DNA from: Glutamicibacter sp. JL.03c
Lineage (GTDB): Bacteria > Actinomycetota > Actinomycetes > Actinomycetales > Micrococcaceae
Length of the DNA: 64,000 nucleotides
Direction of reading: 5' to 3'
Assembly (NCBI RefSeq): GCF_025854375.1
Contig: NZ_CP107575.1
Location: 1,116,001-1,180,000, forward strand
Of this stretch, positions 18,816 through 26,730 are shown one piece after another. Position numbers and translations under genes: made by a program. Below the pieces are notes generated by a model, which worked only from the letters and a program-made list of their open reading frames with translations, did not search any database and was not told the DNA's origin. How positions within the stretch are numbered: position 1 is the stretch's first letter; every line of letters begins with the position of its first letter.

Positions 18816-19436
18816 ATGTCTGCCGAATTGATTGGCGCACGTCGCGCCCGCATGGAACGCGTCACCAGCGAATCGTCTGTATTCGTGGAACTAGATCTCG
18901 ACGGCACCGGCGTGTCAGAGATCAGCACTTCGGTGCCGTTCTACGACCACATGCTCACCGCGCTGTCGAAGCACTCCCTGATCGACCTGACAGTCCGAGC
19001 CACGGGTGATACCCACATCGACGTGCACCACACCGTCGAAGACACCGCGATCACTATTGGCGAAGTGCTGCGCGTAGCCCTGGGCAACAAGGCGGGAATC
19101 CGACGCTTCGGCACCGCATACGCTCCTTTGGATGAAGCGCTCGCGCGCTCGGTCGTGGACGTTTCGGGCCGCCCATACCTGGTTCACTCCGGTGAACCGG
19201 CAGGGCAGGAATACCATTTGATCGGCGGCCACTTCACTGGCTCGATGACTCGCCACGTCTTCGAAGCCATCACCTTCCACGCACAAATTTGTGCACATAT
19301 CGAGGTGCTATCGGGCCGCGATCCTCATCATATTGTCGAGGCCCAATTCAAGTCCTTTGCACGAGCACTGCGCGAAGCTGTCGAGTTCGACGAACGCATG
19401 GGCGACAAGATTCCATCCACGAAAGGTGCACTGTAA
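18816..19436 (+). CDS. hisB: Imidazoleglycerol-phosphate dehydratase
   Basis: Catalyses the dehydration of imidazole glycerol phosphate to imidazole acetol phosphate, the step before HisC. The 206-residue monofunctional enzyme carries the metal-binding motifs [21 protein letters not shown] and [18 protein letters not shown]. The phosphatase domain of the E. coli bifunctional HisB is absent, as expected for Actinobacteria. The ribosome site GAAGGAAG precedes the ATG, and hisH starts directly after its stop. Confidence 0.97.
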   Translation: MSAELIGARRARMERVTSESSVFVELDLDGTGVSEISTSVPFYDHMLTALSKHSLIDLTVRATGDTHIDVHHTVEDTAITIGEVLRVALGNKAGIRRFGTAYAPLDEALARSVVDVSGRPYLVHSGEPAGQEYHLIGGHFTGSMTRHVFEAITFHAQICAHIEVLSGRDPHHIVEAQFKSFARALREAVEFDERMGDKIPSTKGAL

Positions 19437-20072
19437 GTGGGACAGAAGAATGTAGTTGTTTTCGACTACGGTTCGGGCAACGTCCGTTCTGCGGTACGAG
19501 CGCTCGAAGCCGCAGGTGCCTCGGTTGAACTGACCGCGGACCCAGAGAAGGTCATGAATGCGGATGGGCTCGTTGTCCCCGGCGTTGGCGCCTACGCTTC
19601 GGTGATGGAACAGCTGACCAAGATCGGCGCACTGCGCTGGATCGGCCGCCGCATTGCTGGTGGGCAACCGGTATTGGGAATCTGCGTTGGCCACCAGGTC
19701 TTCTTCGAGGAAGGCGTTGAGCACGGAGTCAAGACCGCCGGTATCGGCGAATGGCCCGGCACCGTGGAGCGTCTGAAGTCCGATGTCATCCCGCATATGG
19801 GATGGAATACCGTTCAGCCGCCAGAAAGCAGCAAGCTATTCGCCGGCGTTGAGAACGAGCGTTTTTACTTTGTGCACTCCTACGCCGTGCAGAAGTGGGA
19901 ATTCGATGTGACTCAGCCAGCGATGACTCCACCGCAAGTTACGTGGAGCACCCATGGGACGCCTTTTGTCGCGGCAGTGGAAAACGGCCCGCTCTCGGCG
20001 GTGCAGTTCCATCCGGAAAAATCCGGGGAAGCCGGCGCGCAGCTTCTGCGCAACTGGTTGGGCACCTTGTAA
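19437..20072 (+). CDS. hisH: Imidazole glycerol phosphate synthase, glutaminase subunit
   Basis: Class I glutamine amidotransferase that feeds ammonia to HisF. The 211-residue protein has the nucleophile C83 in [10 protein letters not shown] and the His-Glu pair in [11 protein letters not shown]. Its GTG start immediately follows the hisB stop with zero spacing, so translation is coupled. The partner hisF is not in this window. Confidence 0.97.
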   Translation: MGQKNVVVFDYGSGNVRSAVRALEAAGASVELTADPEKVMNADGLVVPGVGAYASVMEQLTKIGALRWIGRRIAGGQPVLGICVGHQVFFEEGVEHGVKTAGIGEWPGTVERLKSDVIPHMGWNTVQPPESSKLFAGVENERFYFVHSYAVQKWEFDVTQPAMTPPQVTWSTHGTPFVAAVENGPLSAVQFHPEKSGEAGAQLLRNWLGTL

Positions 20073-20074
20073 GC

Positions 20075-20224
20075 ATGTGGACCATCGTGCTTGGGTTCGT
20101 CGGCGCATTTCTGGCAGGTGGAGCGATCTCGCTCAAAAGCCAGAAGGCCCATATTTCATGGGTTATCGCGCTATGGGTACTCGCGGCTATGAGCATTATT
20201 GCCGCATGGGTCTTGACCCTCTAA
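20075..20224 (+). CDS. Small two-helix membrane protein within the his operon
   Basis: A 49-residue protein starting at an ATG two bases after the hisH stop. It consists almost wholly of two hydrophobic helices ([17 protein letters not shown] and [21 protein letters not shown]) joined by a short SQKAH turn. It is in the his operon by position, and I do not know its function. The tight spacing makes translation likely. It may be a small membrane protein that simply hitch-hikes, or one affecting transport. Confidence 0.65.
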   Translation: MWTIVLGFVGAFLAGGAISLKSQKAHISWVIALWVLAAMSIIAAWVLTL

Positions 20225-20249
20225 AAATCATTACTTCACTAAGGACATC

Positions 20250-20987
20250 ATGAGCGAGCAACCAATTCTCGAACTATTGCCTGCAGTAGACATCGCCGGG
20301 GGACAAGCCGTTCGACTGGTACAGGGCGAGGCCGGATCCGAAACCGGCTACGGCGACCCGCTGGAAGCGGCGCTTTCCTGGCAGAACGCCGGTGCCGAAT
20401 GGCTTCACCTCGTTGACTTGGACGCGGCGTTCGACCGCGGCAGCAACGTCGAGATCGTGCAGCGTATCGCCAAAGAACTGAATATCAAGGTGGAACTCTC
20501 CGGTGGCATCCGCGACGATGCCTCCCTGGACCGCGCCTTGGAATTTGGCGCCACCCGGGTCAACTTGGGCACCGCTGCGCTGGAGAATCCAGAATGGACC
20601 AAGCAGGCTATTGCCCGGCACGGCGACAAGATCGCAGTGGGCCTGGACGTTCGCGGCACCACGTTGTCAGGTCACGGCTGGACCAAAGACGGCGGAGACC
20701 TGTGGGATGTTCTCGCCCGTCTGGAAGATGCCGGTTGCGCACGCTATGTCGTCACCGACGTGACCAAAGATGGCACCCTTCGCGGGCCGAACGTGGATCT
20801 GCTGCGCGAAATCGCCGCCAAGACCAACAAGCCTGTTGTCGCCTCCGGCGGCATCTCATCGCTCGAGGATCTCCGTGTCCTGCGTGAACTTGTGCCTGAA
20901 GGAATCGAAGGAGCCATTATGGGCAAGGCTCTGTACTCGGGTCAATTCACCTTGCAAGAAGCATTGGACGTCGCTGGGCGTCGCTAG
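20250..20987 (+). CDS. priA: Bifunctional HisA/TrpF isomerase PriA
   Basis: TIM-barrel isomerase of 245 residues converting ProFAR to PRFAR in histidine synthesis. In Actinobacteria lacking a separate trpF this enzyme (PriA) also isomerises phosphoribosyl anthranilate. It has the catalytic aspartates in [10 protein letters not shown] and [15 protein letters not shown] and the phosphate sites SGGIRDD and VASGGISSL. The PriA reading follows from the lineage and the sequence style; the dual activity was not tested. A strong terminator follows. Confidence 0.93.
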   Translation: MSEQPILELLPAVDIAGGQAVRLVQGEAGSETGYGDPLEAALSWQNAGAEWLHLVDLDAAFDRGSNVEIVQRIAKELNIKVELSGGIRDDASLDRALEFGATRVNLGTAALENPEWTKQAIARHGDKIAVGLDVRGTTLSGHGWTKDGGDLWDVLARLEDAGCARYVVTDVTKDGTLRGPNVDLLREIAAKTNKPVVASGGISSLEDLRVLRELVPEGIEGAIMGKALYSGQFTLQEALDVAGRR

Positions 20988-21005
20988 ATTCGCCAAGCCA
21001 CACAA

Positions 21006-21043
21006 TTGACGGCTTGAAAGCCCAACGGCTTTCAAGCCGTCAA
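21006..21043 (+). terminator. Rho-independent terminator of the his operon
   Basis: A perfect 17-bp stem (21006-21022 with 21027-21043) with a CAAC loop, followed by CTGTTTTCTG, starting 19 bases after the priA stop. Confidence 0.92.
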
Positions 21044-21195
21044 CTGTTTTCTGAAGCAGGAACAACGTCCAACCGTTACCGATTCCGCTGTTCCCTGCAG
21101 AATGACGCAAAAAAGATCTGAAACACCTTGACGGTGGTGTTCAAGCTCATGAGAGAAGAATCAACTCTTCCCTCCACCAGACCCAAAACCACCGA

Positions 21196-21201
21196 TAGCA
21201 T
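21196..21201 (+). promoter_or_regulatory. -10 element of a probable leaderless promoter for the SseB-like gene
   Basis: TAGCAT lies 6 bases before the ATG at 21208 and there is no ribosome-binding site. A clear -35 element is not seen. Confidence 0.55.
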
Positions 21202-21207
21202 GGATGT

Positions 21208-22089
21208 ATGAGTACGGAGCATTCTGAATCAGCGCCAAAACGCCACCTGCCAGGACATATTGTCGCGGCACTGGCTCAGGCCGGTTCACCCGCCGACTCT
21301 GCAGGACAGAGTTGGGATGGCCGCGACCTCAGCGGCGAAGGCAACCCGCTGCACAACTTCGACAAGGACGACGGCAGCGCCGACGCTCCAACCATGGCCG
21401 CCCTCGCGCGACTGCGCGAAGGCAAAGGCTCTGAAACCGAAGTCCACAAGGCCCTGGCCACCGCGCGAGTATTCGTTGCCGTCGTGGCGCAATTGGGTGA
21501 AGAAGCTATGACCGATCACGGATTCGCCTCGGACAAGGAAGCCGACATGGCGCTGGTGAAAATCAAGGCACCGGACGGACGCATGGCGCTCCCGGTCTTT
21601 ACCACCGTCGAACGCCTGCAAGCCTGGCACAAGGAAGCTCGTCCAGTGGCGGTCTTCGCTCCGCGAGCCGCGCTGTCGGCAGTCAGCGAAGAATGCCAGC
21701 TGCTGGTACTCGACCCGGGCAGCGACTTCACCTTTGTCCTGCGACGACCGGGGGTCTGGAACCTCGCCAAACAGGTCGACTGGATTCCGAGCTATCAGAA
21801 CCAGCAGATCGCCAATCTCGTGCACGATGCCACCGAAGGCTTTAGCCAACTGCAGGCCGTGCAGCTAGCCCCCGGCAGGGGAGTAGGGTCAAGATCACGT
21901 GACGGCCAGATGGTTCCAGGCGGTGGCTCCGGACCGGAACTTAATTTGCAGTTTGTTTTCGCACCGGGAACAAGCCAGAACCAAGCGCAGGAAATTACCA
22001 GCGCAATTCAGGGACGCTTGTCCCAGAACACTGAATTCACTGAAGCAGTGGATTCTCTAGAACTCAGTTTGCACAGCGCGCCAAGTTGA
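21208..22089 (+). CDS. SseB-family protein
   Basis: A 293-residue soluble protein with an SseB N-terminal domain (about residues 65-170: RVFVAVVAQLG ... MALPVFTTVERLQAWHKEARPVAV) and a C-terminal SseB-like half ending in a LELSLHSAPS tail. The name comes from enhanced serine sensitivity in E. coli, and the biochemical role is unknown. The first 60 residues are polar and disordered. It lies between the his terminator and an MFS gene 40 bases downstream, and both may be transcribed together. Confidence 0.8.
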   Translation: MSTEHSESAPKRHLPGHIVAALAQAGSPADSAGQSWDGRDLSGEGNPLHNFDKDDGSADAPTMAALARLREGKGSETEVHKALATARVFVAVVAQLGEEAMTDHGFASDKEADMALVKIKAPDGRMALPVFTTVERLQAWHKEARPVAVFAPRAALSAVSEECQLLVLDPGSDFTFVLRRPGVWNLAKQVDWIPSYQNQQIANLVHDATEGFSQLQAVQLAPGRGVGSRSRDGQMVPGGGSGPELNLQFVFAPGTSQNQAQEITSAIQGRLSQNTEFTEAVDSLELSLHSAPS

Positions 22090-22129
22090 TCTCGGCGGGC
22101 TCCTTGAAACAGTAAGGAACAGTTCGGGC

Positions 22130-23467
22130 ATGAAAAGCTATTGGCAGATTTTGCGTCAGCCGCAGATCGCGATGCTGCTGCTTATCGGCATGATTGCCCG
22201 CCTTCCGCACTCCGCGCTGAGCATGCTCCTGCTGCTTCATCTGGTCAACCACCTCGACCAGAGCTGGGTCTCGGCCGGCTTGGTGACCGCGCTGATGACC
22301 CTCGGTATCGCCATTGGCGCCCCGTGGCGTGGAGCGCGCGTTGACTCCTGGGGATTGCGCAGGGCTATGCTGCCCTCGGTCGTCGTTGAAACCTTCGTAT
22401 GGTGCACCATTCCGCACGTACCACTCGTATGGGTCTATCCGCTGGCCTTCGTCGGAGGCCTCTTCGCTCTGCCGGTATTCTCCGTGGTGCGCACGGCGCT
22501 TGGCATCATGACCACCGGTGAGCAACGTCGAACCGCATTCGCCTTGGATGCCACGGCCACGGAGCTGGTGTTCATTGTCGGACCGGCCACAGCTGGCATT
22601 GTCGCCACGCAGATCAGCAGCGTCATCGGACTGAGCGTCATCGGCGTCACCGCCTCACTGGCCGGCTTGGCCTTGATGCTTCTGAACCCGCCCACGCGCA
22701 GCGATGACCCTAAAGCCATCGCCATGCAGGCCAACGCCCACGAAGAACGCCTGGGCGCGGAGGCAAGCTTCATCGCTGCCGCGCCGATTGGCGTGCAGGA
22801 AGTCGAAGGCGAACTGATTGTCGCCGGCTGGAAATCAGCCCGCGCCAGGATCAAGAAACGAGGCCGGGCATTCAAAAGCCGGTTCAGCTGGATCAGCGCC
22901 TCCGTCTTGGCGGTATTCATTGCTTCGGCCGGGGCCGGCATGTTGCTCACCGGTACCGAGGTGGCGATTGTCGCGGAGCTTGATGCGGCCATGCAAAGCC
23001 ACCGGCTGGGGCTGGTGTTCTTCTTCTGGTGCGGCGCATCGCTGATCGGCGGTCTGATCTACGGCTCCATGAAGCGTGTCATTTCGCCACTGCTCCTGTT
23101 GTTGTTCATGGCGATCTTGACGATCCCGATGTACTTCGCCTGGGATACCTGGTCGCTGGCCCTGTTCTCCGCCCTGCCAGGTTTCCTCTGCGCGCCAACG
23201 CTCTCGGCCGCCTCGGAATGGCTCACCGATCTGGTGGCTGAGAAGCGCCGCGGCGAGGCCATGGGCTGGTACGGATCGGCGATGACTGCCGGCACCGCCT
23301 TGGGTTCGCCGGTCACCGGGTTGTTCGTAGACAACGTGGGTCCGGCTTATGCCTTTGTCGGTATTGGCATCATGGCGGCCATCGTGGTGTTGTCAGCCTT
23401 GGTGGCGCAGCAAATTCGCCGTCGCGTGCGCCGCTCGCGCCGCCAGCGCTGGGAAACCACTGCCTAG
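22130..23467 (+). CDS. MFS transporter
   Basis: A 445-residue major facilitator superfamily protein with about 12 membrane helices and a long basic central loop (about residues 185-250, rich in Lys/Arg near KKRGRAFKSRF). The pattern GAPWRGARVDSWGLRRAM fits the conserved loop between helices 2 and 3. The substrate is not predictable; drug or sugar efflux are both possible. The ATG at 22130 follows AAGGAACAG. Its TAG overlaps the stop of the convergent acetyltransferase (CTAG at 23464-23467). Confidence 0.85.
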   Translation: MKSYWQILRQPQIAMLLLIGMIARLPHSALSMLLLLHLVNHLDQSWVSAGLVTALMTLGIAIGAPWRGARVDSWGLRRAMLPSVVVETFVWCTIPHVPLVWVYPLAFVGGLFALPVFSVVRTALGIMTTGEQRRTAFALDATATELVFIVGPATAGIVATQISSVIGLSVIGVTASLAGLALMLLNPPTRSDDPKAIAMQANAHEERLGAEASFIAAAPIGVQEVEGELIVAGWKSARARIKKRGRAFKSRFSWISASVLAVFIASAGAGMLLTGTEVAIVAELDAAMQSHRLGLVFFFWCGASLIGGLIYGSMKRVISPLLLLLFMAILTIPMYFAWDTWSLALFSALPGFLCAPTLSAASEWLTDLVAEKRRGEAMGWYGSAMTAGTALGSPVTGLFVDNVGPAYAFVGIGIMAAIVVLSALVAQQIRRRVRRSRRQRWETTA

Positions 23468-24015
23468 TTCTGCACCCGCTGGGCGATGCGCGAGTACATG
23501 TACATGTCCTTTGGCTCGTTGCCGATCAGCTCCCACCGGCGCAACAACCCTTCGCGTTGGAACCCGCAGCGTTCGGCAGCGCGCCAGGACCCTACGTTCC
23601 ACGGTTCGACGTACAACTCGACACGATGGATGCCTGGATATTCCAGAGCCCAATCCGCGAGGATGCCCAGGGCGCAGCTGGCAATGCCTTGCCGGCGATG
23701 CCCCGGTCCCACCCAGTAGCCGATGCTTGCCCGTCCGTGGCGGGCGTCGTGGAACCATAGCCCCATCTGCCCGACGGCCTGTTCAGTGGCCGAATCCGCT
23801 ATGGAGAAGGAGTATCCGGTCCCATCCGTGGTCCGGCTCCATTGGCGGTGGATGAAGTCAACGCATTGTTGATGCTCGCCCTGTGGAGGCACGGTGGTGA
23901 TCTGCGTGATGTAGGGATCCGTCGAAGCCTGCTTGATGAGCGGGATGTCCTGAAGGGAAAACGGGCGCAAATAATAGGGCGTTGCGTTCAAGACAGGCTG
24001 CTCGATCAGTTCCAT
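23464..24015 (-). CDS. GNAT acetyltransferase, RimJ/RimL type
   Basis: A 183-residue acetyl-CoA-dependent N-acetyltransferase. It has the RimJ/RimL fold: YYLRPFSLQDIPLIKQAS at the start, ASIGYWVGPGHRRQGIASCAL with the pyrophosphate-binding Q/RxxGxG/A loop, and the closing VELYVEPWNVGSWRAAERCGFQREGL. Substrates of such genes include ribosomal protein N-termini and small amines; this one is unassigned. The ATG at 24015 is preferred over a GTG at 24021 because a TAATGT element ends 7 bases before it and no ribosome site exists. Confidence 0.85.
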   Translation of the reverse strand: MELIEQPVLNATPYYLRPFSLQDIPLIKQASTDPYITQITTVPPQGEHQQCVDFIHRQWSRTTDGTGYSFSIADSATEQAVGQMGLWFHDARHGRASIGYWVGPGHRRQGIASCALGILADWALEYPGIHRVELYVEPWNVGSWRAAERCGFQREGLLRRWELIGNEPKDMYMYSRIAQRVQN

Positions 24016-24022
24016 GGGCACA

Positions 24023-24028
24023 ACATTA
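24023..24028 (-). promoter_or_regulatory. -10 element of a probable leaderless GNAT promoter
   Basis: On the minus strand TAATGT is 7 bases before the ATG at 24015; no ribosome site is present. This decides the start against the GTG at 24021. Confidence 0.5.
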
Positions 24029-24080
24029 GCCCGAAGAAGCCTGTTTGCCGGACAGCCGGGAACTGTGTGATCTCAACAAC

Positions 24081-24113
24081 CATGGGCCCGCTCCCGAAGG
24101 AGTCGAGCCCATG
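24081..24113 (-). terminator. Hairpin after the DUF1844 gene
   Basis: A 7-bp outer stem (24081-24087 with 24107-24113) and a 4-bp inner stem with a CGAA loop, downstream of the minus-strand DUF1844 gene. The T-run is poor, so termination is plausible rather than certain. Confidence 0.5.
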
Positions 24114-24145
24114 ATGTTAATCTCTTAAGAAACTAGGATGATTGC

Positions 24146-24511
24146 TTAGTTGACAGCGCCGGTGAACTTTTCGCCTGGGCCCTTGCCGGGTGCGTCAGGA
24201 ATCAACGAGGCTTCGCGGAATGCCAGCTGCAGGCTGCGCAGGCCATCGCGCAGCGGTGCTGCGTGCTGCGAACCGATCTCAGGTGCGCCCGCGGTGACTA
24301 GGCCTGCAAGGGCGGTGATGAGCTTGCGTGCTTCGTCCAGATCTTTCAGCTCAGCAGCGTCTTCGCCCTCGGCCAGACCACATTTGACGGCGGCCGCGCT
24401 CATCAGGTGAACAGCTGCGGTGGTGATGATTTCTACTGCCGGAACTTCGGCGATGTCGCGCACCTGCTGGTCGACGAGGTGCTGATGCGAGTTGGTGTCT
24501 TCGGTACTCAT
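24146..24511 (-). CDS. DUF1844 family protein
   Basis: A 121-residue soluble protein of the DUF1844 family: an acidic start, then EIITTAAVHLMSAAAVKCGL and DEARKLITALAGLVTA, predicted to form a short all-alpha domain, and a Gly/Pro-rich end. Genes of this family often sit beside infC in Actinobacteria, as here, divergently. Its function is unknown. The ATG at 24511 gives the family start MSTEDT; the frame extends to 24556 without support. Confidence 0.8.
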   Translation of the reverse strand: MSTEDTNSHQHLVDQQVRDIAEVPAVEIITTAAVHLMSAAAVKCGLAEGEDAAELKDLDEARKLITALAGLVTAGAPEIGSQHAAPLRDGLRSLQLAFREASLIPDAPGKGPGEKFTGAVN

Positions 24512-24565
24512 ACTGCTAAGCTTGTCACAGACCGACTCGATGCCGGTACTTCTCATGACGTCCAG

Positions 24566-24807
24566 TTAGCTCTGGGCAAGGGATTCGTACTAGTATTGAG
24601 CCATGCAAGTGGAGGCCAACTCCCACCCGCTGTCGCCGTTTCCAGGCTTCCGGGTAATTCGGCAGGAACTCCTTCGGGTGCTCCCCAGATGCAGGCGCAA
24701 TGATTTTGCGCCTTTCGTCGTGTCGTTTCTCTTTGGCCTTCGCCTGCAATCGCAGACGGGGGCCTTCTTCGTTTGCGGTTATGGATTACGAATTTCAGGA
24801 GTGACAC
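24566..24807 (+). promoter_or_regulatory. infC promoter and structured leader
   Basis: The 296 bases between the DUF1844 and infC starts contain a possible promoter (TTAGCT at 24566-24571; TACTAG or TAGTAT at 24588-24596) and a leader with two hairpins. The first, near 24693-24713, is an 8-bp stem AGGCGCAA/TTGCGCCT followed by a T-rich stretch. The second, near 24737-24766, pairs GGCCTTCG with CGGGGGCC (two G-T pairs) around an inner CTGC/GCAG stem, followed by TTCTTCGTTT. The second resembles an attenuator terminator 40 bases before the infC ribosome site. Ribosomal-protein or IF3 operons are commonly controlled this way; no family name is claimed. Confidence 0.55.
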
Positions 24808-25491
24808 ATCAGCGATCCACGCATTAATGAGCGCATTCGCGTGCCAGAGGTACGTCTCGTCGGCCCCAATGGTGAGCAGGTAGGCATCGTCCGCATCGAG
24901 GACGCGCTTCGTTTGGCTCACGAGTCCGATCTGGACTTGGTCGAGGTGGCACCCAACGCCAAGCCTCCAGTGTGCAAACTGATGGACTTCGGCAAGTACA
25001 AGTACGAAGCCGCTGTCAAGGCTCGCGAGGCTCGTAAGAACCAGACCAACACGGTCTTGAAGGAAGTTCGCTTCCGCCTGAAGATTGATACTCACGACTA
25101 CGAGACCAAGGTCGGGCACGCATTGCGCTTCCTGGGCGCTGGCGACAAGGTGAAAGCCATGATCCAGTTCCGCGGTCGTGAACAGCAGCGTCCAGAGATG
25201 GGTATCCGCTTGCTGGAAAAGTTTGCAGCAGACGTAGCTGAGGTTGGAATCATCGAGTCCAGCCCGCGCATCGATGGCCGGAATATGGTCATGGTTGTTG
25301 GTCCGCTGAAGAACAAGGCAGAGGCTCGCCGCGAACAGCAGCAGAAGTCCGGTGGCCGCAACTCGGCCAAGCGCAAGATCCGCACCGACGCTCCAGCTGA
25401 GACCGAGGGCCAGAACGTCGCAGCAGCCATGGATGACGAAGCCCGCGCCAAGTTGGAGCAGGCTCGCCAAGCAGCTGAAGGCGACGCCTAG
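24808..25491 (+). CDS. infC: Translation initiation factor IF-3, apparent AUC start
   Basis: IF3 prevents subunit joining and checks start-codon pairing on the 30S. The frame carries the complete IF3 N-domain ([20 protein letters not shown] ... DFGKYKYEA), the linker and the C-domain ([17 protein letters not shown] ... RFRGRE ... MVMVVGP), then a polar tail. The conserved N-terminus begins at ATC 24808, six bases after AGGAG (24797-24801); an in-frame TGA at 24802 excludes any earlier start. No ATG lies in the right place, and the GTG at 24841 would cut off conserved residues. A non-AUG, IF3-discriminated start would give the autoregulation known for infC in E. coli. Confidence 0.93.
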   Translation: MSDPRINERIRVPEVRLVGPNGEQVGIVRIEDALRLAHESDLDLVEVAPNAKPPVCKLMDFGKYKYEAAVKAREARKNQTNTVLKEVRFRLKIDTHDYETKVGHALRFLGAGDKVKAMIQFRGREQQRPEMGIRLLEKFAADVAEVGIIESSPRIDGRNMVMVVGPLKNKAEARREQQQKSGGRNSAKRKIRTDAPAETEGQNVAAAMDDEARAKLEQARQAAEGDA

Positions 25492-25517
25492 CCAAGCCTG
25501 TTGGGCTTTCGAGCCCG

Positions 25518-25635
25518 TCACCGTTTACGGTGAAGGATCTTCTCGCAAGGAAGATCCAACTACAAGAGAACAACAGCGGTCACCTTGAATGGGGCCCGCT
25601 TCGGATGATCCCCACGCGGTACTTTCGCCGCGTGG
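25518..25635 (+). promoter_or_regulatory. Hairpin-rich infC-rpmI intergenic region
   Basis: Three perfect small stems: 25518-25523 with 25528-25533 (6 bp), 25535-25542 with 25550-25557 (8 bp) and 25612-25619 with 25628-25635 (8 bp). The last ends just before the rpmI ribosome site AAGGAGA. In Bacillus and E. coli L20 represses rpmI-rplT by binding mRNA structures in this position; a similar role here is inferred from place only. Confidence 0.45.
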
Positions 25636-25658
25636 AGCACGTAAGGAGAACGGCAGCT

Positions 25659-25853
25659 ATGCCGAAGTTCAAGACTCACAGTGGCGCCAAGAAGCGCTTC
25701 AAGCTCACCGGTAGCGGTAAGCTCGCTCGCCAGCAGGCCAACCGTCGCCACTACCTGGAGCACAAGTCCTCGCGCGTTACCCGTCGCCTGGCTTCTGACC
25801 AGATCGTCGCTAAGGCCGATGTAAAGACCATCAAGCGGATGCTGGGCCTCTAA
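25659..25853 (+). CDS. rpmI: 50S ribosomal protein L35
   Basis: A 64-residue basic ribosomal protein; the start [21 protein letters not shown] and the end KTIKRMLGL are the complete L35 pattern. The ATG at 25659 has AAGGAGA ten bases upstream; the longer open frame is not used. It stands between infC and rplT as in nearly all bacteria. Confidence 0.97.
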   Translation: MPKFKTHSGAKKRFKLTGSGKLARQQANRRHYLEHKSSRVTRRLASDQIVAKADVKTIKRMLGL

Positions 25854-25957
25854 GCTCTCCCTTTCGCAATTCGGGGAAGCAATACCCCACCACCCATAGA
25901 TTTCTCCCATCTCGCAAAACCGCGAGCACTGGGGAACCGACTTGAAGGAGTACACAC

Positions 25958-26620
25958 GTGGCACGTGTGAAGCGGGCAGTAAACGCCCACAAGAAGCGTC
26001 GCGTCGTTCTGGAACGCGCAAAGGGTTACCGCGGTCAGCGTTCGCGCCTGTACCGTAAGGCCAAGGAGCAGCTGCTCCACTCGTTCGTTTACAGCTTCAA
26101 CGACCGCCGTAAGCGCAAGGGTGACTTCCGTCGCCTGTGGATCCAGCGCATCAACGCTGCATCCCGCGCCAACGGCATGACCTACAACCGTCTGATCCAG
26201 GGCCTGAAGGCTGCTGAGATCGAGGTTGACCGCCGCATGCTGGCCGAGCTGGCTGTATCGGACTCCAACGCATTCGCAACCTTGGTTAAGGTTGCAAAGG
26301 AAGCTCTTCCAGCTGACGTCAACGCTCCACGCGCTGCTGCTGAGGTTGCTGCTCCAAAGGCTGCCAAGGCTCCTAAGGCTGCCGCTCCAAAGGCTGCTGA
26401 AAAGGCCATCGAGGGCGAAGGCGTAATCAAGGCTGTTGAAGGCGAAGACGCTCCTGAGGGCTTCATCATCAAGGGCAACGCTGGCTCGAACAAGTACCAC
26501 GTTCCAGGCTCGACCTGGTACGAGCAGACCGAAGCCGAATACTGGTTCAACTCGGTTGAAGCAGCCAAGGCTGCCGGCTTCGAGCCAGCTGGCGGGGAAT
26601 CCCGCCAGCAGATGAAGTAA
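25958..26620 (+). CDS. rplT: 50S ribosomal protein L20 with C-terminal extra domain
   Basis: Residues 1-120 are a normal L20 ([39 protein letters not shown]), which assembles early onto 23S rRNA and can repress its own operon. The protein then continues for about 100 residues: a Lys/Ala/Pro linker (about 121-152), an acidic piece, and a compact domain at 167-211 ([28 protein letters not shown] split over [25 protein letters not shown]). Such small domains occur on other actinobacterial proteins (I know it as the sunset domain). The GTG start follows GAAGGAG. Ordinary L20 has about 120 residues, so this is nearly double. Confidence 0.95.
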   Translation: MARVKRAVNAHKKRRVVLERAKGYRGQRSRLYRKAKEQLLHSFVYSFNDRRKRKGDFRRLWIQRINAASRANGMTYNRLIQGLKAAEIEVDRRMLAELAVSDSNAFATLVKVAKEALPADVNAPRAAAEVAAPKAAKAPKAAAPKAAEKAIEGEGVIKAVEGEDAPEGFIIKGNAGSNKYHVPGSTWYEQTEAEYWFNSVEAAKAAGFEPAGGESRQQMK

Positions 26621-26667
26621 ATCTTTTCTCCCTTTGAGCTAAAGCTCAGGTAGGACAGATCACACCG

Positions 26668-26703
26668 ATGGGTGGGTCCCGCGATCACGCGGAACCCACC
26701 CAT
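26668..26703 (+). terminator. Terminator of infC-rpmI-rplT
   Basis: A 16-bp stem (26668-26683 with 26688-26703) with one mismatch and an ATCA loop, followed by TAGTGTTTCT, 47 bases after rplT. Confidence 0.88.
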
Positions 26704-26718
26704 TAGTGTTTCTACCGG

Positions 26719-26724
26719 TATTCT
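26719..26724 (+). promoter_or_regulatory. -10 element of a probable leaderless methyltransferase promoter
   Basis: TATTCT lies 6 bases before the ATG at 26731 and there is no ribosome site. Confidence 0.55.
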
Positions 26725-26730
26725 CGAAGT

